From Aestuariibius insulae (GTDB lineage: Bacteria; Pseudomonadota; Alphaproteobacteria; Rhodobacterales; Rhodobacteraceae): a DNA stretch of 64,000 nt. The notes beneath the pieces are model-generated. The model did no database searches and was not told the DNA's origin. It saw only the letters and a program-made list of their open reading frames with translations. The stretch is taken from the NCBI RefSeq assembly GCF_040783535.2, contig NZ_JBFONW020000001.1, positions 62,001 to 126,000 on the forward strand, read 5' to 3'. This document shows, one piece after another, positions 51,482-60,172 of the stretch. Both the position numbers and the translations under genes were made by a program. Each line of letters starts with the position of its first letter. Positions within the stretch are counted from its first letter, which is position 1.

Positions 51482-52167
51482 GCTTTCCGCACCCACAGAG
51501 AATTGCTTCCCATCTGTTCGACGAAGGATCGGTGGGAGGCTTCCTCTTCCTCCGTCAATCTGGGAGGAAGTTGCTTCTGACGCGGTGTAGCTCGCCACGT
51601 ATTATCTACAGCCTTCTCGGTCTTTTTGTTGTCCGACGACAAAATCAGACCAGGCTGTTTTCCTCCGATGAGCTCGAGATACACCTCGGCCAGGATCTCG
51701 CTATCGAGTAGCGCGCCGTGCAGGGTTCGCGATGAGTTATCGATGCCAAACCGCCGGCACAGAGCGTCAAGTGATGCAGGCGCTCCGGGGAACCGGCGTC
51801 TTGCGATCGCAAGAGTGTCTATCGCTTGGTCGATAGGCAACAAAGGCAGGTTGAGCCAACCCAGCTCGGCATTCAGGAATTTCATGTCGAATGCTGCATT
51901 GTGAATGATGAGCTTGTCGTGTCCAACAAAGTCGACAAAAGCCGCAGCCACATCAGCAAAGACAGGTTTGTCCTTCAGAAACTCGTCACCAAGACCATGA
52001 ACCTCGAAAGCGTCTCTCGGCATTGATCGCTCGGGGTTGATATACTGGTGATACGTTTTCCCTGTCGGAACATGGTTTAGAAGCTCAACGGCGCCGATCT
52101 CAACGATCCTGTCACCATCTGCCGGTTCGAACCCTGTGGTTTCGGTATCAAGTACAATCTCACGCAT
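51478..52167 (-). CDS. dnaQ: DNA polymerase III epsilon subunit
   Basis: 229 residues, 3'-5' proofreading exonuclease. Exo I REIVLDTETTGFEPADGDRI, Exo II LIIHNAAFDMKFLNAEL and Exo III HGALLDSEILAEVYLEL with conserved acidic residues and His. The start overlaps the coaE end by eight bases. Confidence 0.94.
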   Translation of the reverse strand: MREIVLDTETTGFEPADGDRIVEIGAVELLNHVPTGKTYHQYINPERSMPRDAFEVHGLGDEFLKDKPVFADVAAAFVDFVGHDKLIIHNAAFDMKFLNAELGWLNLPLLPIDQAIDTLAIARRRFPGAPASLDALCRRFGIDNSSRTLHGALLDSEILAEVYLELIGGKQPGLILSSDNKKTEKAVDNTWRATPRQKQLPPRLTEEEEASHRSFVEQMGSNSLWVRKA

Positions 52168-52744
52168 CGGTCGAAATCTCTTTCAGAATATCTTTCACAC
52201 GCCGCCTGACATGAACCTTACTCCATGTCTCGATGACGTAGTCTGCTTTCTTGCGCTTTTCTCGATCCGGCATCTGCCGAGATAATATCAACTCTAGCTG
52301 TGTTTCAGTCATCGTCCTACGGGCAGCGACACGACGTCTTTGTTCGTCGATGTCTATCGTTGTCAAAATCGTCTTATGTAACCACGCCTCGGCGCCGGTT
52401 TCGAAAAGCAGAGGGATATCAAAGAGTAAGATTGGTTCATCGTGATTTTTGATGAATGCTTCTCGATCGTCACGAACCAGAGGATGCACGATAGAATTCA
52501 GCCGATCGAAGGCTGACGGATCTTTCTCAAGCTCGGTTTTCAAAACCTGCCGATCTACAGAGCCGTCCTTGATAGCATCTGGAAAGGCCTCGGAGATCGG
52601 TACGACGGCATTGCCCCCGTTGGCATAAAGACGGTGAACAGCCTCGTCTGCATCCCAGACAGATATGCCTTCTTCCGCAAAGATCCTTGCCGTGATTGTT
52701 TTGCCTGTTGCGATAGAACCGGTAAGACCAAGAAGGACACTCAT
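52160..52744 (-). CDS. coaE: Dephospho-CoA kinase
   Basis: 194 residues: P-loop LLGLTGSIATGKTITARIFA at the N-terminus, VWDADEAVHRLYANGG, and the lid arginines in RRVAARRTMTETQLELILSR. It catalyses the last step of CoA synthesis. Four-base overlap with aroE upstream. Confidence 0.95.
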   Translation of the reverse strand: MSVLLGLTGSIATGKTITARIFAEEGISVWDADEAVHRLYANGGNAVVPISEAFPDAIKDGSVDRQVLKTELEKDPSAFDRLNSIVHPLVRDDREAFIKNHDEPILLFDIPLLFETGAEAWLHKTILTTIDIDEQRRRVAARRTMTETQLELILSRQMPDREKRKKADYVIETWSKVHVRRRVKDILKEISTDA

Positions 52745-53565
52745 CCAAGGACCGCCCGTCTCAGCTCTGCATCAACCTCAGGCATCACCCCGAACCACCG
52801 TTCAAAACCTGGCACAGCCTGATGAAGCAGCATCCCGAGACCATCCACGGCTGTACATCCCGCTTGTCGGGCTCGGGCCAAAAGCTCTGTTTCAGGGGGG
52901 GCGTAAACCAGGTCCATGACTGTCTGACCCGCAGGCAAACCACTCAGGTTCATCGGCAACGGCGGCATTCCGGTCATCCCAAGCGACGTGGTGTTCACGA
53001 TGGTCTGCATCTCTTCAATGATCGATCCGACATCCGACCAGTCGACTGTTGAGCAATTGGCCACTGACGCGATATCTTCCGCAGCCGACGCTGTTCGATT
53101 GGCAATAACAACATCCGTCGCGCCGTCTTCTATCAACGCAGCCACAACCGCTCGCGCTGCGCCACCGGCGCCGAGAACCAACACGGGACCGTCCTGAGAC
53201 CTCCAGTCCGGCGCTGACTGCTTAAGATGAGCCAAAAATCCATAACTATCGCTGTTTTCCGCATAGATCGTTCCATCAGGACGAAACGTCAGCATGTTCG
53301 CAGCACCTATGCGCTCAGCAAATTTCGATGACGTATCTGCGATATCAAGCGCGCGGATTTTATGAGGGACAGTGACATTCACTCCCACGAAACCCGCCTT
53401 GGGGAGGGTTCTGATGACGGATTCAAAGTCGTCAGCTTCGATATGAAGCGGCACGTAGTGACCGGGAAGACCGTACTGCTTGAGCCAGTGACCATGGAGC
53501 GTCGGTGACTTCGAGTGACCGACTGGGGACCCCACGACACCCGCAAGAGGGATACGGCCTGTCAT
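52741..53565 (-). CDS. aroE: Shikimate dehydrogenase
   Basis: 274 residues: substrate block IPLAGVVGSPVGHSKSPTLH and VNVTVPHKIRALDIADT (catalytic Lys), NADP site LVLGAGGAARAVVAALIEDG, NRTASAAEDIA and the C-terminal LGMLLHQAVPGFERWFG. It reduces dehydroshikimate. The ATG at 53565 overlaps the maf stop by four bases; the longer frame upstream is maf shadow. Confidence 0.96.
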   Translation of the reverse strand: MTGRIPLAGVVGSPVGHSKSPTLHGHWLKQYGLPGHYVPLHIEADDFESVIRTLPKAGFVGVNVTVPHKIRALDIADTSSKFAERIGAANMLTFRPDGTIYAENSDSYGFLAHLKQSAPDWRSQDGPVLVLGAGGAARAVVAALIEDGATDVVIANRTASAAEDIASVANCSTVDWSDVGSIIEEMQTIVNTTSLGMTGMPPLPMNLSGLPAGQTVMDLVYAPPETELLARARQAGCTAVDGLGMLLHQAVPGFERWFGVMPEVDAELRRAVLG

Positions 53566-54161
53566 CCTGCAATGTCCTCTCGAAAGGCAAGATACCCGAG
53601 AAGCTCGAGAAGCGGCAAACCGAGAACAGAAAAGTAATCGCCGCTGACCTGAGACATCAGGCGAACACCCTCTCCTTCGATTTGATAACAACCCACGCAG
53701 TACCGGATCTCATCCCAGTTCCGATCCACATAGTCCTGAAGATAGGCATCCGATACGTTCCTGATCTGTATCTGAACCATACCGATATGCCGCCAGACGA
53801 CTTCACCGGAAACAACGACCACGGCGGCCGAGAAGAGCTTGTGTCGCTGTCCACGGAACTTACTCAATTGTGCGATTGCATCGGCGCGGTTAACGGGTTT
53901 GCTGTAAAGCTGACCGTCCAGCTCAAGGACCTGATCCACGCCAATCACAACAGAGTCAGGAGATGACCGCCCGGCCTTGATCGCCTTCAGTTCCGCAAGC
54001 TTGTCAGCGATATCTCGGGGTGGAGCGCCCTCTGCTGTCATTGATGCACGGATCGATTCCTCATCTATTCGAACGGGGAATGTCTCGTGATCCACCCTCG
54101 CCTGCGACAGAAGCTGGCTCCGGATGGCGGACGAAGAAGCGAGGACGATGGGACGCGGCAT
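53562..54161 (-). CDS. maf: Maf-family nucleotide pyrophosphatase
   Basis: 199 residues. N-terminal IVLASSSAIRSQLLSQA, IDEESIRA, then PDSVVIGVDQVLELDGQLYS and the C-terminal SQVSGDYFSVLGLPLLELLG. Maf proteins hydrolyse non-canonical nucleoside triphosphates and link with septum formation. It is the first gene of the leftward origin-side operon maf-aroE-coaE-dnaQ, and its promoter side is the candidate oriC. Confidence 0.92.
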   Translation of the reverse strand: MPRPIVLASSSAIRSQLLSQARVDHETFPVRIDEESIRASMTAEGAPPRDIADKLAELKAIKAGRSSPDSVVIGVDQVLELDGQLYSKPVNRADAIAQLSKFRGQRHKLFSAAVVVVSGEVVWRHIGMVQIQIRNVSDAYLQDYVDRNWDEIRYCVGCYQIEGEGVRLMSQVSGDYFSVLGLPLLELLGYLAFREDIAG

Positions 54162-54568
54162 AGGATAGATCTGTGGGAAAGTGGCGTAGAGATCAACCTG
54201 AGCTGACGAACAAAGGTGCCGATTTTAGGGGGCTGCAGGTAAAGACAAGAATTCCGAGCCAGATCCTCTTTGGATATGCACCGTCGATAAGAAACAGGGA
54301 GCGTTTGTGGGTAAGTCAGCGATTATCGCAGTGTCCCACCTTTCGTCCACAGAAAAGAATCGCGCTGATTTATCCTAGGTTCTTGATATTATTGAAAAAA
54401 TTTTTAGTTTTCTCTCTTTTCCTATATCAGAAACCAGTTTGCACACAGATCGACCCAATGGGAATAATACTTGGATAGATCGATAATCCACAGATTCTGG
54501 ATCTCCTACATACCCTACTCTTCTTTATATATATTTTATAAAGAGAAGGTCAGCTGAAGGACCTCGAA
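54162..54568. other. Candidate chromosomal replication origin (oriC)
   Basis: A 407-base gene-free gap. Near-consensus DnaA boxes (TTWTNCACA) with one mismatch are at 54172-54180 (reverse), 54306-54314 (reverse), 54437-54445 and 54484-54492; a two-mismatch box is at 54343-54351. Two AT-rich stretches, about 54381-54425 and 54521-54543 (including CTTTATA / TATAAAG around a seven-base loop), could unwind. GANTC sites occur at 54357 and 54493. Gene order maf-aroE-coaE-dnaQ on one side and hemJ-rho-mnmE-mnmG-rsmG-parAB on the other matches known alphaproteobacterial origins, and genes diverge from this point. Confidence 0.7.
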
Positions 54569-55018
54569 ATGCTCGCAGACCTCTATCCATGGATCAAAGC
54601 TCTACACGTCATCTCTGTGATCGCGTGGATGGCTGCCATCTTTTACCTTCCTCGCCTCTATGTTTATCACGTCGAAGAGGTTGAGCCGGGATCCAAGACA
54701 GAGGAAATGTTTCAGCGGATGGAGCGGCGCCTCCTCAAGGCGATCATGAACCCGGCGATGATCGCGACTTGGATCTTCGGCCTTCTTATGGTCGCTACCC
54801 CGGGTGTGATCGACTGGATAACAGCTTGGCCCTGGTTGAAGGCGATCGCTGTGATCCTCATGTCCGGCTATCATGGCTGGCTTTCGAAGAAGCGCAAAGA
54901 ACTTCTTGCTGGCACCAACACAATCAGCGGCCGTGGCTATAGGATCGCAAACGAAGTTCCGACGGTCCTTATGATCATCATCGTCATTGCTGTCATCGTC
55001 CGGCCGATCTGGTTCTGA
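54569..55018 (+). CDS. hemJ: Protoporphyrinogen IX oxidase HemJ
   Basis: 149 residues with four membrane helices. Conserved His and Lys/Arg blocks: WIKALHVISVIAWMAAIFYL, PRLYVYHVE, and KAIAVILMSGYHGWLSKKRK; the C-terminal ANEVPTVLMIIIVIAVIVRP. HemJ oxidises protoporphyrinogen IX, the step before haem and Mg branches, in most alphaproteobacteria. First gene to the right of the candidate origin. Proteins of this family were formerly UPF0093. Confidence 0.92.
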   Translation: MLADLYPWIKALHVISVIAWMAAIFYLPRLYVYHVEEVEPGSKTEEMFQRMERRLLKAIMNPAMIATWIFGLLMVATPGVIDWITAWPWLKAIAVILMSGYHGWLSKKRKELLAGTNTISGRGYRIANEVPTVLMIIIVIAVIVRPIWF

Positions 55019-55131
55019 TTGACTCTTTGGCGGGAAATTTCTATCTGCGAGTTCAACGCCAGTCCTGGTGCTTATTTCATCTGTCAAACCTTTGACCCTC
55101 TCCCGCGCAGTCTGCGCAAGGATCCCTTCCT

Positions 55132-56403
55132 ATGAGCGATAACCGTCTAAATCTCGCCGATCTAAAGGCGAAGAGCCCGAAAGATCTTTTGTCGATGGCA
55201 GAGGAGCTCGAGATCGAGAACGCGTCGACGATGCGCAAGGGCGAGATGATGTTCTCGATCTTGAAAGAACGGGCCGAGGATGAATGGGTCATCGGCGGTG
55301 ACGGCGTTCTTGAGGTTCTTCAGGATGGGTTCGGATTTCTGAGGTCACCAGAAGCTAATTACCTTCCCGGTCCCGATGATATCTATGTCTCACCGGACAT
55401 GATCCGGCAGTTCTCCCTGCGTACAGGCGATACGGTCGAAGGTGTTATTCGAGAGCCCAACGATAACGAACGCTACTTCTGCCTCGTTGCCGTAGAGAAG
55501 ATCAATTTTGAAGATCCTGAGAAGGCCAAACACAAGGTTGCGTTTGACAACCTTACACCGCTTTACCCCGATGAACGCATGACGATGGAGATCGAGGATC
55601 CGACGATCAAGGATCGTTCGGCACGGATCATCGATCTCGTCGCGCCCATCGGAAAGGGACAGAGATCGCTTATCGTGGCGCCGCCACGAACCGGTAAAAC
55701 TGTTCTTCTCCAAAATATCGCCTCTTCAATCGAGGCGAACCATCCGGAATGCTATTTGATCGTTTTGCTCATTGACGAGCGGCCTGAGGAAGTCACTGAT
55801 ATGCAGCGCTCGGTGAAAGGCGAAGTCGTGAGTTCGACCTTCGACGAGCCGGCCACACGACACGTGGCGGTCTCTGAGATGGTGATCGAAAAGGCAAAAC
55901 GTCTGGTGGAGCACAAGCGAGATGTCGTGATTTTGCTCGACTCGATCACTCGCCTCGGCCGCGCCTTCAACACGACGGTTCCATCTTCAGGCAAAGTCCT
56001 GACAGGCGGTGTCGATGCGAATGCCCTGCAACGGCCAAAACGCTTCTTTGGCGCTGCACGGAACATCGAGGAAGGCGGCTCTCTGACCATTATCGCAACG
56101 GCTCTGATCGATACCGGGAGCCGTATGGACGAGGTTATCTTCGAAGAGTTCAAGGGAACGGGTAACAGCGAGATTGTTCTGGACCGAAAGGTTGCGGACA
56201 AGCGGGTGTTCCCGGCGATGGATATTCTGAAATCCGGGACCCGGAAGGAAGATCTGCTTGTCGATAAGAACGATCTGCAAAAAACCTACGTGCTTCGCCG
56301 TATTCTCAATCCAATGGGTACAACTGACGCAATCGAGTTCCTGATTTCGAAACTCAAACAGACGAAGAGCAACTCGGACTTCTTCGACTCGATGAACGCG
56401 TAA
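55132..56403 (+). CDS. rho: Transcription termination factor Rho
   Basis: 423 residues. N-terminal RNA-binding part LNLADLKAKSPKDLLSMAEE and DGFGFLRSPEANYLPGPDDI, Walker A IVAPPRTGKTVLLQNIASSI (about 180-200), Walker B DVVILLDSITRLGRAFN, Q/R loops near VLTGGVDANALQRPKRFFGA. Length is close to E. coli Rho (419). Part of the hemJ-rho-mnmE-mnmG-rsmG-parAB series. Confidence 0.97.
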   Translation: MSDNRLNLADLKAKSPKDLLSMAEELEIENASTMRKGEMMFSILKERAEDEWVIGGDGVLEVLQDGFGFLRSPEANYLPGPDDIYVSPDMIRQFSLRTGDTVEGVIREPNDNERYFCLVAVEKINFEDPEKAKHKVAFDNLTPLYPDERMTMEIEDPTIKDRSARIIDLVAPIGKGQRSLIVAPPRTGKTVLLQNIASSIEANHPECYLIVLLIDERPEEVTDMQRSVKGEVVSSTFDEPATRHVAVSEMVIEKAKRLVEHKRDVVILLDSITRLGRAFNTTVPSSGKVLTGGVDANALQRPKRFFGAARNIEEGGSLTIIATALIDTGSRMDEVIFEEFKGTGNSEIVLDRKVADKRVFPAMDILKSGTRKEDLLVDKNDLQKTYVLRRILNPMGTTDAIEFLISKLKQTKSNSDFFDSMNA

Positions 56404-56422
56404 AGGGTGAGCTTGAGGCAAA

Positions 56423-57706
56423 GTGACGACGATCTTCGCGCAAGCGACGGCTCCGGGTAAGGCGGGCGTTTCTATCATCAGGGTGTCCGGGCCTGCGGCC
56501 TTTCATGCGGCTGAGATGATCACGGGACACAAACCTCGCAGCCGCGCCATGTCTTTGAGATCTTTTCGCAGATCCGATGGAGAGCTGATCGATCGCGGTT
56601 TGCTGTTGTCTTTTCCCGGTCCCGACAGCTTCACCGGCGAGGATAGTGTTGAGTTTCACTGCCATGGCAGTGCTGCGGTCATCAAAGATCTCCTAAGAGA
56701 GTTGGATCGCATCGAAGATCTTCAGCCGGCGGATCCCGGGGAATTTACACGTCGCGCGCTTCAGAACGACAAGCTAGACCTCGTACAAGTCGAAGCTTTG
56801 GGTGATCTGATCGACGCCGAGACCGATTTGCAGAGGCGGCAAGCCATGTCGCTACTGTCTGGGGTGTTATCTGAAAAAATCGAAAGCTGGCGCGCGATCT
56901 TGATCAAAGCACTGTCACTTCTCGAAGCGACAATCGATTTTTCCGACGAAGATGTTCCTGCTGAGGTATGGAAAGACGCTGGAGATCTTGTTCAATCCGT
57001 GAGGCTTGAAATTAGTAATATCTTGTCGAACTCAATGAGTTCTGACCGTTTGCGACAAGGATATTCAGTTGTAATCCTCGGTCCCCCGAATGCCGGAAAA
57101 TCTACCTTGATCAACGCTTTAAGTGATCGCGATGTTGCTATAACAACACCAATCCCAGGAACGACCCGCGATATCGTCGAGACCGCCTTGAACTGGCATG
57201 GCATTCCAATCCGATTGATGGATACGGCAGGCCTCCGAAAGTCAGATGATGAGATCGAGATCCTGGGTGTGGAGAAAGCAATCGCTGCGGCTGAGATGGC
57301 AGATCTTAGGATCTATCTCGGAGAGCAGCCAGACAACATGGTTCTCCCCTCCCGCGCTCAGGATCTCATCGTCGGAGCTAAGGCGGATCTTGGTCGATCT
57401 CATGGGTTATCGGTATCAGGCCTAACCGGTGAAGGTTTAGCAGAATTGAGAGAAGCCGTAGCCCAAAGGCTGGAGGTCGGTAAGCTGAGCAAGCAGCTTC
57501 TATTGCGAGATAGATATCGGAACGTGCTTTCTGAAGCGTCGGAAAACTTGGGAGCAGCTCAAGAAGCGATCGAGAATCGTTTGAACGAGGAACTGGTTTC
57601 AGAGGAGATACGGGCTGCCCTCTTCGTACTGGACATGTTGATAGGTCGCGTCACACCAGATGATGTGTTAGATGATGTCTTCAGCTCATTTTGTATAGGA
57701 AAGTGA
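56423..57706 (+). CDS. mnmE: tRNA modification GTPase MnmE
   Basis: 427 residues starting with GTG. N-terminal folate-binding domain (IFAQATAPGKAGVSIIRVSG), central G domain with P-loop ILGPPNAGKSTLINALSDRD and DTAGLRKSDDEIE, and the C-terminal FCIGK that retains the catalytic Cys of the CxGK motif. It works with MnmG on U34 of tRNA. It overlaps mnmG by four bases and a parS site begins three bases after its stop. Confidence 0.96.
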   Translation: MTTIFAQATAPGKAGVSIIRVSGPAAFHAAEMITGHKPRSRAMSLRSFRRSDGELIDRGLLLSFPGPDSFTGEDSVEFHCHGSAAVIKDLLRELDRIEDLQPADPGEFTRRALQNDKLDLVQVEALGDLIDAETDLQRRQAMSLLSGVLSEKIESWRAILIKALSLLEATIDFSDEDVPAEVWKDAGDLVQSVRLEISNILSNSMSSDRLRQGYSVVILGPPNAGKSTLINALSDRDVAITTPIPGTTRDIVETALNWHGIPIRLMDTAGLRKSDDEIEILGVEKAIAAAEMADLRIYLGEQPDNMVLPSRAQDLIVGAKADLGRSHGLSVSGLTGEGLAELREAVAQRLEVGKLSKQLLLRDRYRNVLSEASENLGAAQEAIENRLNEELVSEEIRAALFVLDMLIGRVTPDDVLDDVFSSFCIGK

Positions 57707-59580
57707 CGTTTCACGTGAAACAGGCGGCAGAAGTAGTTGTCATCGGTGGCGGGCATGCAGGCGTTGAGGCGGCATGTGCTTCAGCTCGCATTGGTGTGCC
57801 GACAGTTCTCGTTACGATGTCCCGCGATGATCTTGGAAAAATGTCCTGCAATCCTGCGATCGGCGGTATCGGCAAGGGGCACCTCGTCCGGGAAATAGAT
57901 GCTCTAGGCGGTGTGATGTCTCACGCCGCGGATTATGCAGGTATTCAGTTCAGGCTGCTAAACCGCTCCAAGGGCCCTGCCGTTCAAGGACCGAGAGCGC
58001 AGTCCGATCGCGTTCGATATGCCGACTTCGTCCAGAGTCACGTTGCTAATCAAGCTAACTTGATTGTGGTAGAGGGCGAAGTTATCGACCTTCAGATTGA
58101 GGCAGGGCGAGCGACTGGTGTTTGCCTTGGAGATGGAAGCATCGTATCCGCCGAGGCGATTGTTCTAACCGCTGGGACCTTTCTTCGAGGTATCGTTCAT
58201 ATCGGGGACAAGAATTATTCAGGCGGTCGGTTTAATGATAGTGCATCGACCCGCCTAGCCAAGCGGCTCGCAGAGCTTAAGCTCCCACAAGGGCGGCTCA
58301 AAACTGGAACACCTCCTCGTCTTCTTGGAACAACCATTGATTGGGACGCTCTCGAGAAACAGCCCGGTGATGAAGATCCTGTTTTCTTATCGAGTACGAC
58401 GAGTACTCTTCAATGCCGCCAGGTAGACTGCGGACTGACAGAGACTAATTCCAAGACCCACGATATTATCCAGCGAAACCTCAGTCGGTCAGCGATGTAC
58501 GGAGGCCAGATCGGAGGCAAAGGGCCTCGATACTGCCCCTCGATCGAAGACAAGATTGTAAGGTTCGCGGATAAGGCGTCACATCAGATTTTTCTAGAAC
58601 CTGAAGGCCTGACCTCCAATATTGTCTATCCGAACGGTATTTCCACCTCTTTGCCGCAAGATGTACAAGCCGACTACGTCCGTTCTATCCGCGGCTTGGA
58701 GAAGGCCGTTGTTACTCAGCCTGGATATGCGATTGAGTATGACTACTTCGATCCGCGATCTCTAAATGCGTATCTCGAGCTTCCAGAGATCTCCGGGCTT
58801 TATTTTGCCGGACAGATAAACGGGACGACCGGGTACGAAGAAGCGGCAGCGCAAGGTCTTGTTGCTGGAGCGAATGCTGCATTGAAGGTAAGTCAGGGGA
58901 CGACGCTCTCATTTGAAAGGCAGCAGTCCTATATAGGCGTCATGATCGATGATCTTACGATCAGGGGCGTTCAAGAGCCGTATCGGATGTTCACCTCGCG
59001 GGCTGAGTTTCGGCTTTACCTCCGCGCAGACAATGCGGATCAGCGGCTCACCGCAATCGGTCGGGAAGCTGGATTGGTCGGTGATGCGCAATGGGAGGCG
59101 TTTCAGACTAAAATGACTCGCCTTTCTAGGGCGCGAGCAGAGATGCAGGACCTCAAGGTTTCCTCACGAGAGCTTGCCGATACAGGCGCAATTTTGAACC
59201 CTGATGGGCCAAACCGGTCTGTATTTGAAGCATTAGGCCTACGTGGCGTCACGATGGAGGGGCTAGAGACACTTGCGCCTTCATTCTCGAAGTTTGATCT
59301 AGCCACTCAACGACAACTCTATAATGAAGCGCTGTATGCGCCATACATGGAACGCCAGGCAAAAGATTTGGCGGCGCTTCAACGAGATGACGGCATCTCC
59401 ATCCCGAATGATCTGTCCTTCATGGATATCGAAGGGCTATCGAATGAACTGAAAGAGAAGCTTTCCAAAGCGCGTCCAGCCAATATATCGCAGGCAGGCC
59501 GTGTAGAAGGTATGACTCCAGCAGCCCTGACCCTCCTTCTTGCCAAAGTTCGAGGTCAAGAGCGACGAAAAGCATCCTAA
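57703..59580 (+). CDS. mnmG: tRNA uridine 5-carboxymethylaminomethyl modification enzyme MnmG
   Basis: 625 residues, FAD protein. N-terminus EVVVIGGGHAGVEAACASAR, then KMSCNPAIGGIGKGHLVREI and LNRSKGPAVQGPRAQSDR, and the Cys pair region IEDKIVRFADKASHQIFLEP. The GTG at 57703 overlaps the mnmE stop and gives MTFHVKQAAE, in which FHVK is encoded by the parS palindrome, a pattern common in Rhodobacterales. An upstream TTG at 57691 is less likely. Confidence 0.95.
   Translation: MTFHVKQAAEVVVIGGGHAGVEAACASARIGVPTVLVTMSRDDLGKMSCNPAIGGIGKGHLVREIDALGGVMSHAADYAGIQFRLLNRSKGPAVQGPRAQSDRVRYADFVQSHVANQANLIVVEGEVIDLQIEAGRATGVCLGDGSIVSAEAIVLTAGTFLRGIVHIGDKNYSGGRFNDSASTRLAKRLAELKLPQGRLKTGTPPRLLGTTIDWDALEKQPGDEDPVFLSSTTSTLQCRQVDCGLTETNSKTHDIIQRNLSRSAMYGGQIGGKGPRYCPSIEDKIVRFADKASHQIFLEPEGLTSNIVYPNGISTSLPQDVQADYVRSIRGLEKAVVTQPGYAIEYDYFDPRSLNAYLELPEISGLYFAGQINGTTGYEEAAAQGLVAGANAALKVSQGTTLSFERQQSYIGVMIDDLTIRGVQEPYRMFTSRAEFRLYLRADNADQRLTAIGREAGLVGDAQWEAFQTKMTRLSRARAEMQDLKVSSRELADTGAILNPDGPNRSVFEALGLRGVTMEGLETLAPSFSKFDLATQRQLYNEALYAPYMERQAKDLAALQRDDGISIPNDLSFMDIEGLSNELKEKLSKARPANISQAGRVEGMTPAALTLLLAKVRGQERRKAS
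57709..57724. promoter_or_regulatory. parS centromere site 1
   Basis: GTTTCACGTGAAAC, the perfect 14-base core of the bacterial parS consensus (TGTTTCACGTGAAACA with a first-base change), inside codons 3-7 of mnmG. ParB binds it and ParA segregates it; parAB lie 2.5 kb away. Confidence 0.93.
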
Positions 59581-59581
59581 G

Positions 59582-60172
59582 ATGGATGTTTCACGTGAAA
59601 CGTCAGAGAGGCTGCATTTATACACGGATGAGCTTCTGAAGTGGAACAAACATATCAATCTCGTTGGTCGTACAACAGAAGCGGATATTTGGAAGCGACA
59701 TATCGCGGATTCGGCACAGTTATTTCCACTACTTTGTGACACAAAGGCATACGCTGACTTAGGTTCGGGTGCCGGATTTCCAGGGCTTGTTATTGCAATT
59801 CTTGCAGACGAAGCCGGGCTAGCGCTCCACGTTACTCTAGTTGAGAGCGATAAGAGAAAAGCGGCCTTTCTCCGAAACACTGCAGTGATGATGAACCTGT
59901 CGATCACCATACAGGCTGATCGGATCGAGGCGATTTCGCCGCTTAATGCCGATGCCATTTCGGCAAGGGCACTAGCCCCCCTTCCCGATCTTCTCAACCT
60001 CACCTATCCGCACCTCGCCGCCGGTGGAGAGTGTTTCTTTTTGAAGGGAAAGGCAGCTTCGGCAGAGATAAGCGCAGCTCGACAGAATTGGCGCTTCCAT
60101 CTCAAGCAGCATCAAAGTACCACCGATGATGACGGGGTACTTCTTCAAGTCGGAGCTCTTGAACGTGTCTGA
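59582..60172 (+). CDS. rsmG: 16S rRNA (guanine527-N7)-methyltransferase RsmG
   Basis: 196 residues. LYTDELLKWNKHINLVGRTT, SAM motif YADLGSGAGFPGLVIAILAD, and ESDKRKAAFLRNTAVMMN are typical. Starts MDVSRETSER; the VSRET codons are the second parS palindrome. One base separates it from mnmG; it overlaps parA by eight bases. Confidence 0.95.
   Translation: MDVSRETSERLHLYTDELLKWNKHINLVGRTTEADIWKRHIADSAQLFPLLCDTKAYADLGSGAGFPGLVIAILADEAGLALHVTLVESDKRKAAFLRNTAVMMNLSITIQADRIEAISPLNADAISARALAPLPDLLNLTYPHLAAGGECFFLKGKAASAEISAARQNWRFHLKQHQSTTDDDGVLLQVGALERV
59587..59602. promoter_or_regulatory. parS centromere site 2
   Basis: TGTTTCACGTGAAACG, containing the perfect 14-base core, inside codons 2-7 of rsmG and about 1.9 kb from site 1. 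The core palindrome (GTTTCACGTGAAAC) is identical to that of site 1 but is read in a different frame (VSRET here, FHVK there). Confidence 0.93.

Noticed and set aside
54173..54478. 101-residue plus-strand frame in the maf-hemJ gap
   Set aside because: AT-rich, no family character, and it overlaps the DnaA-box region.
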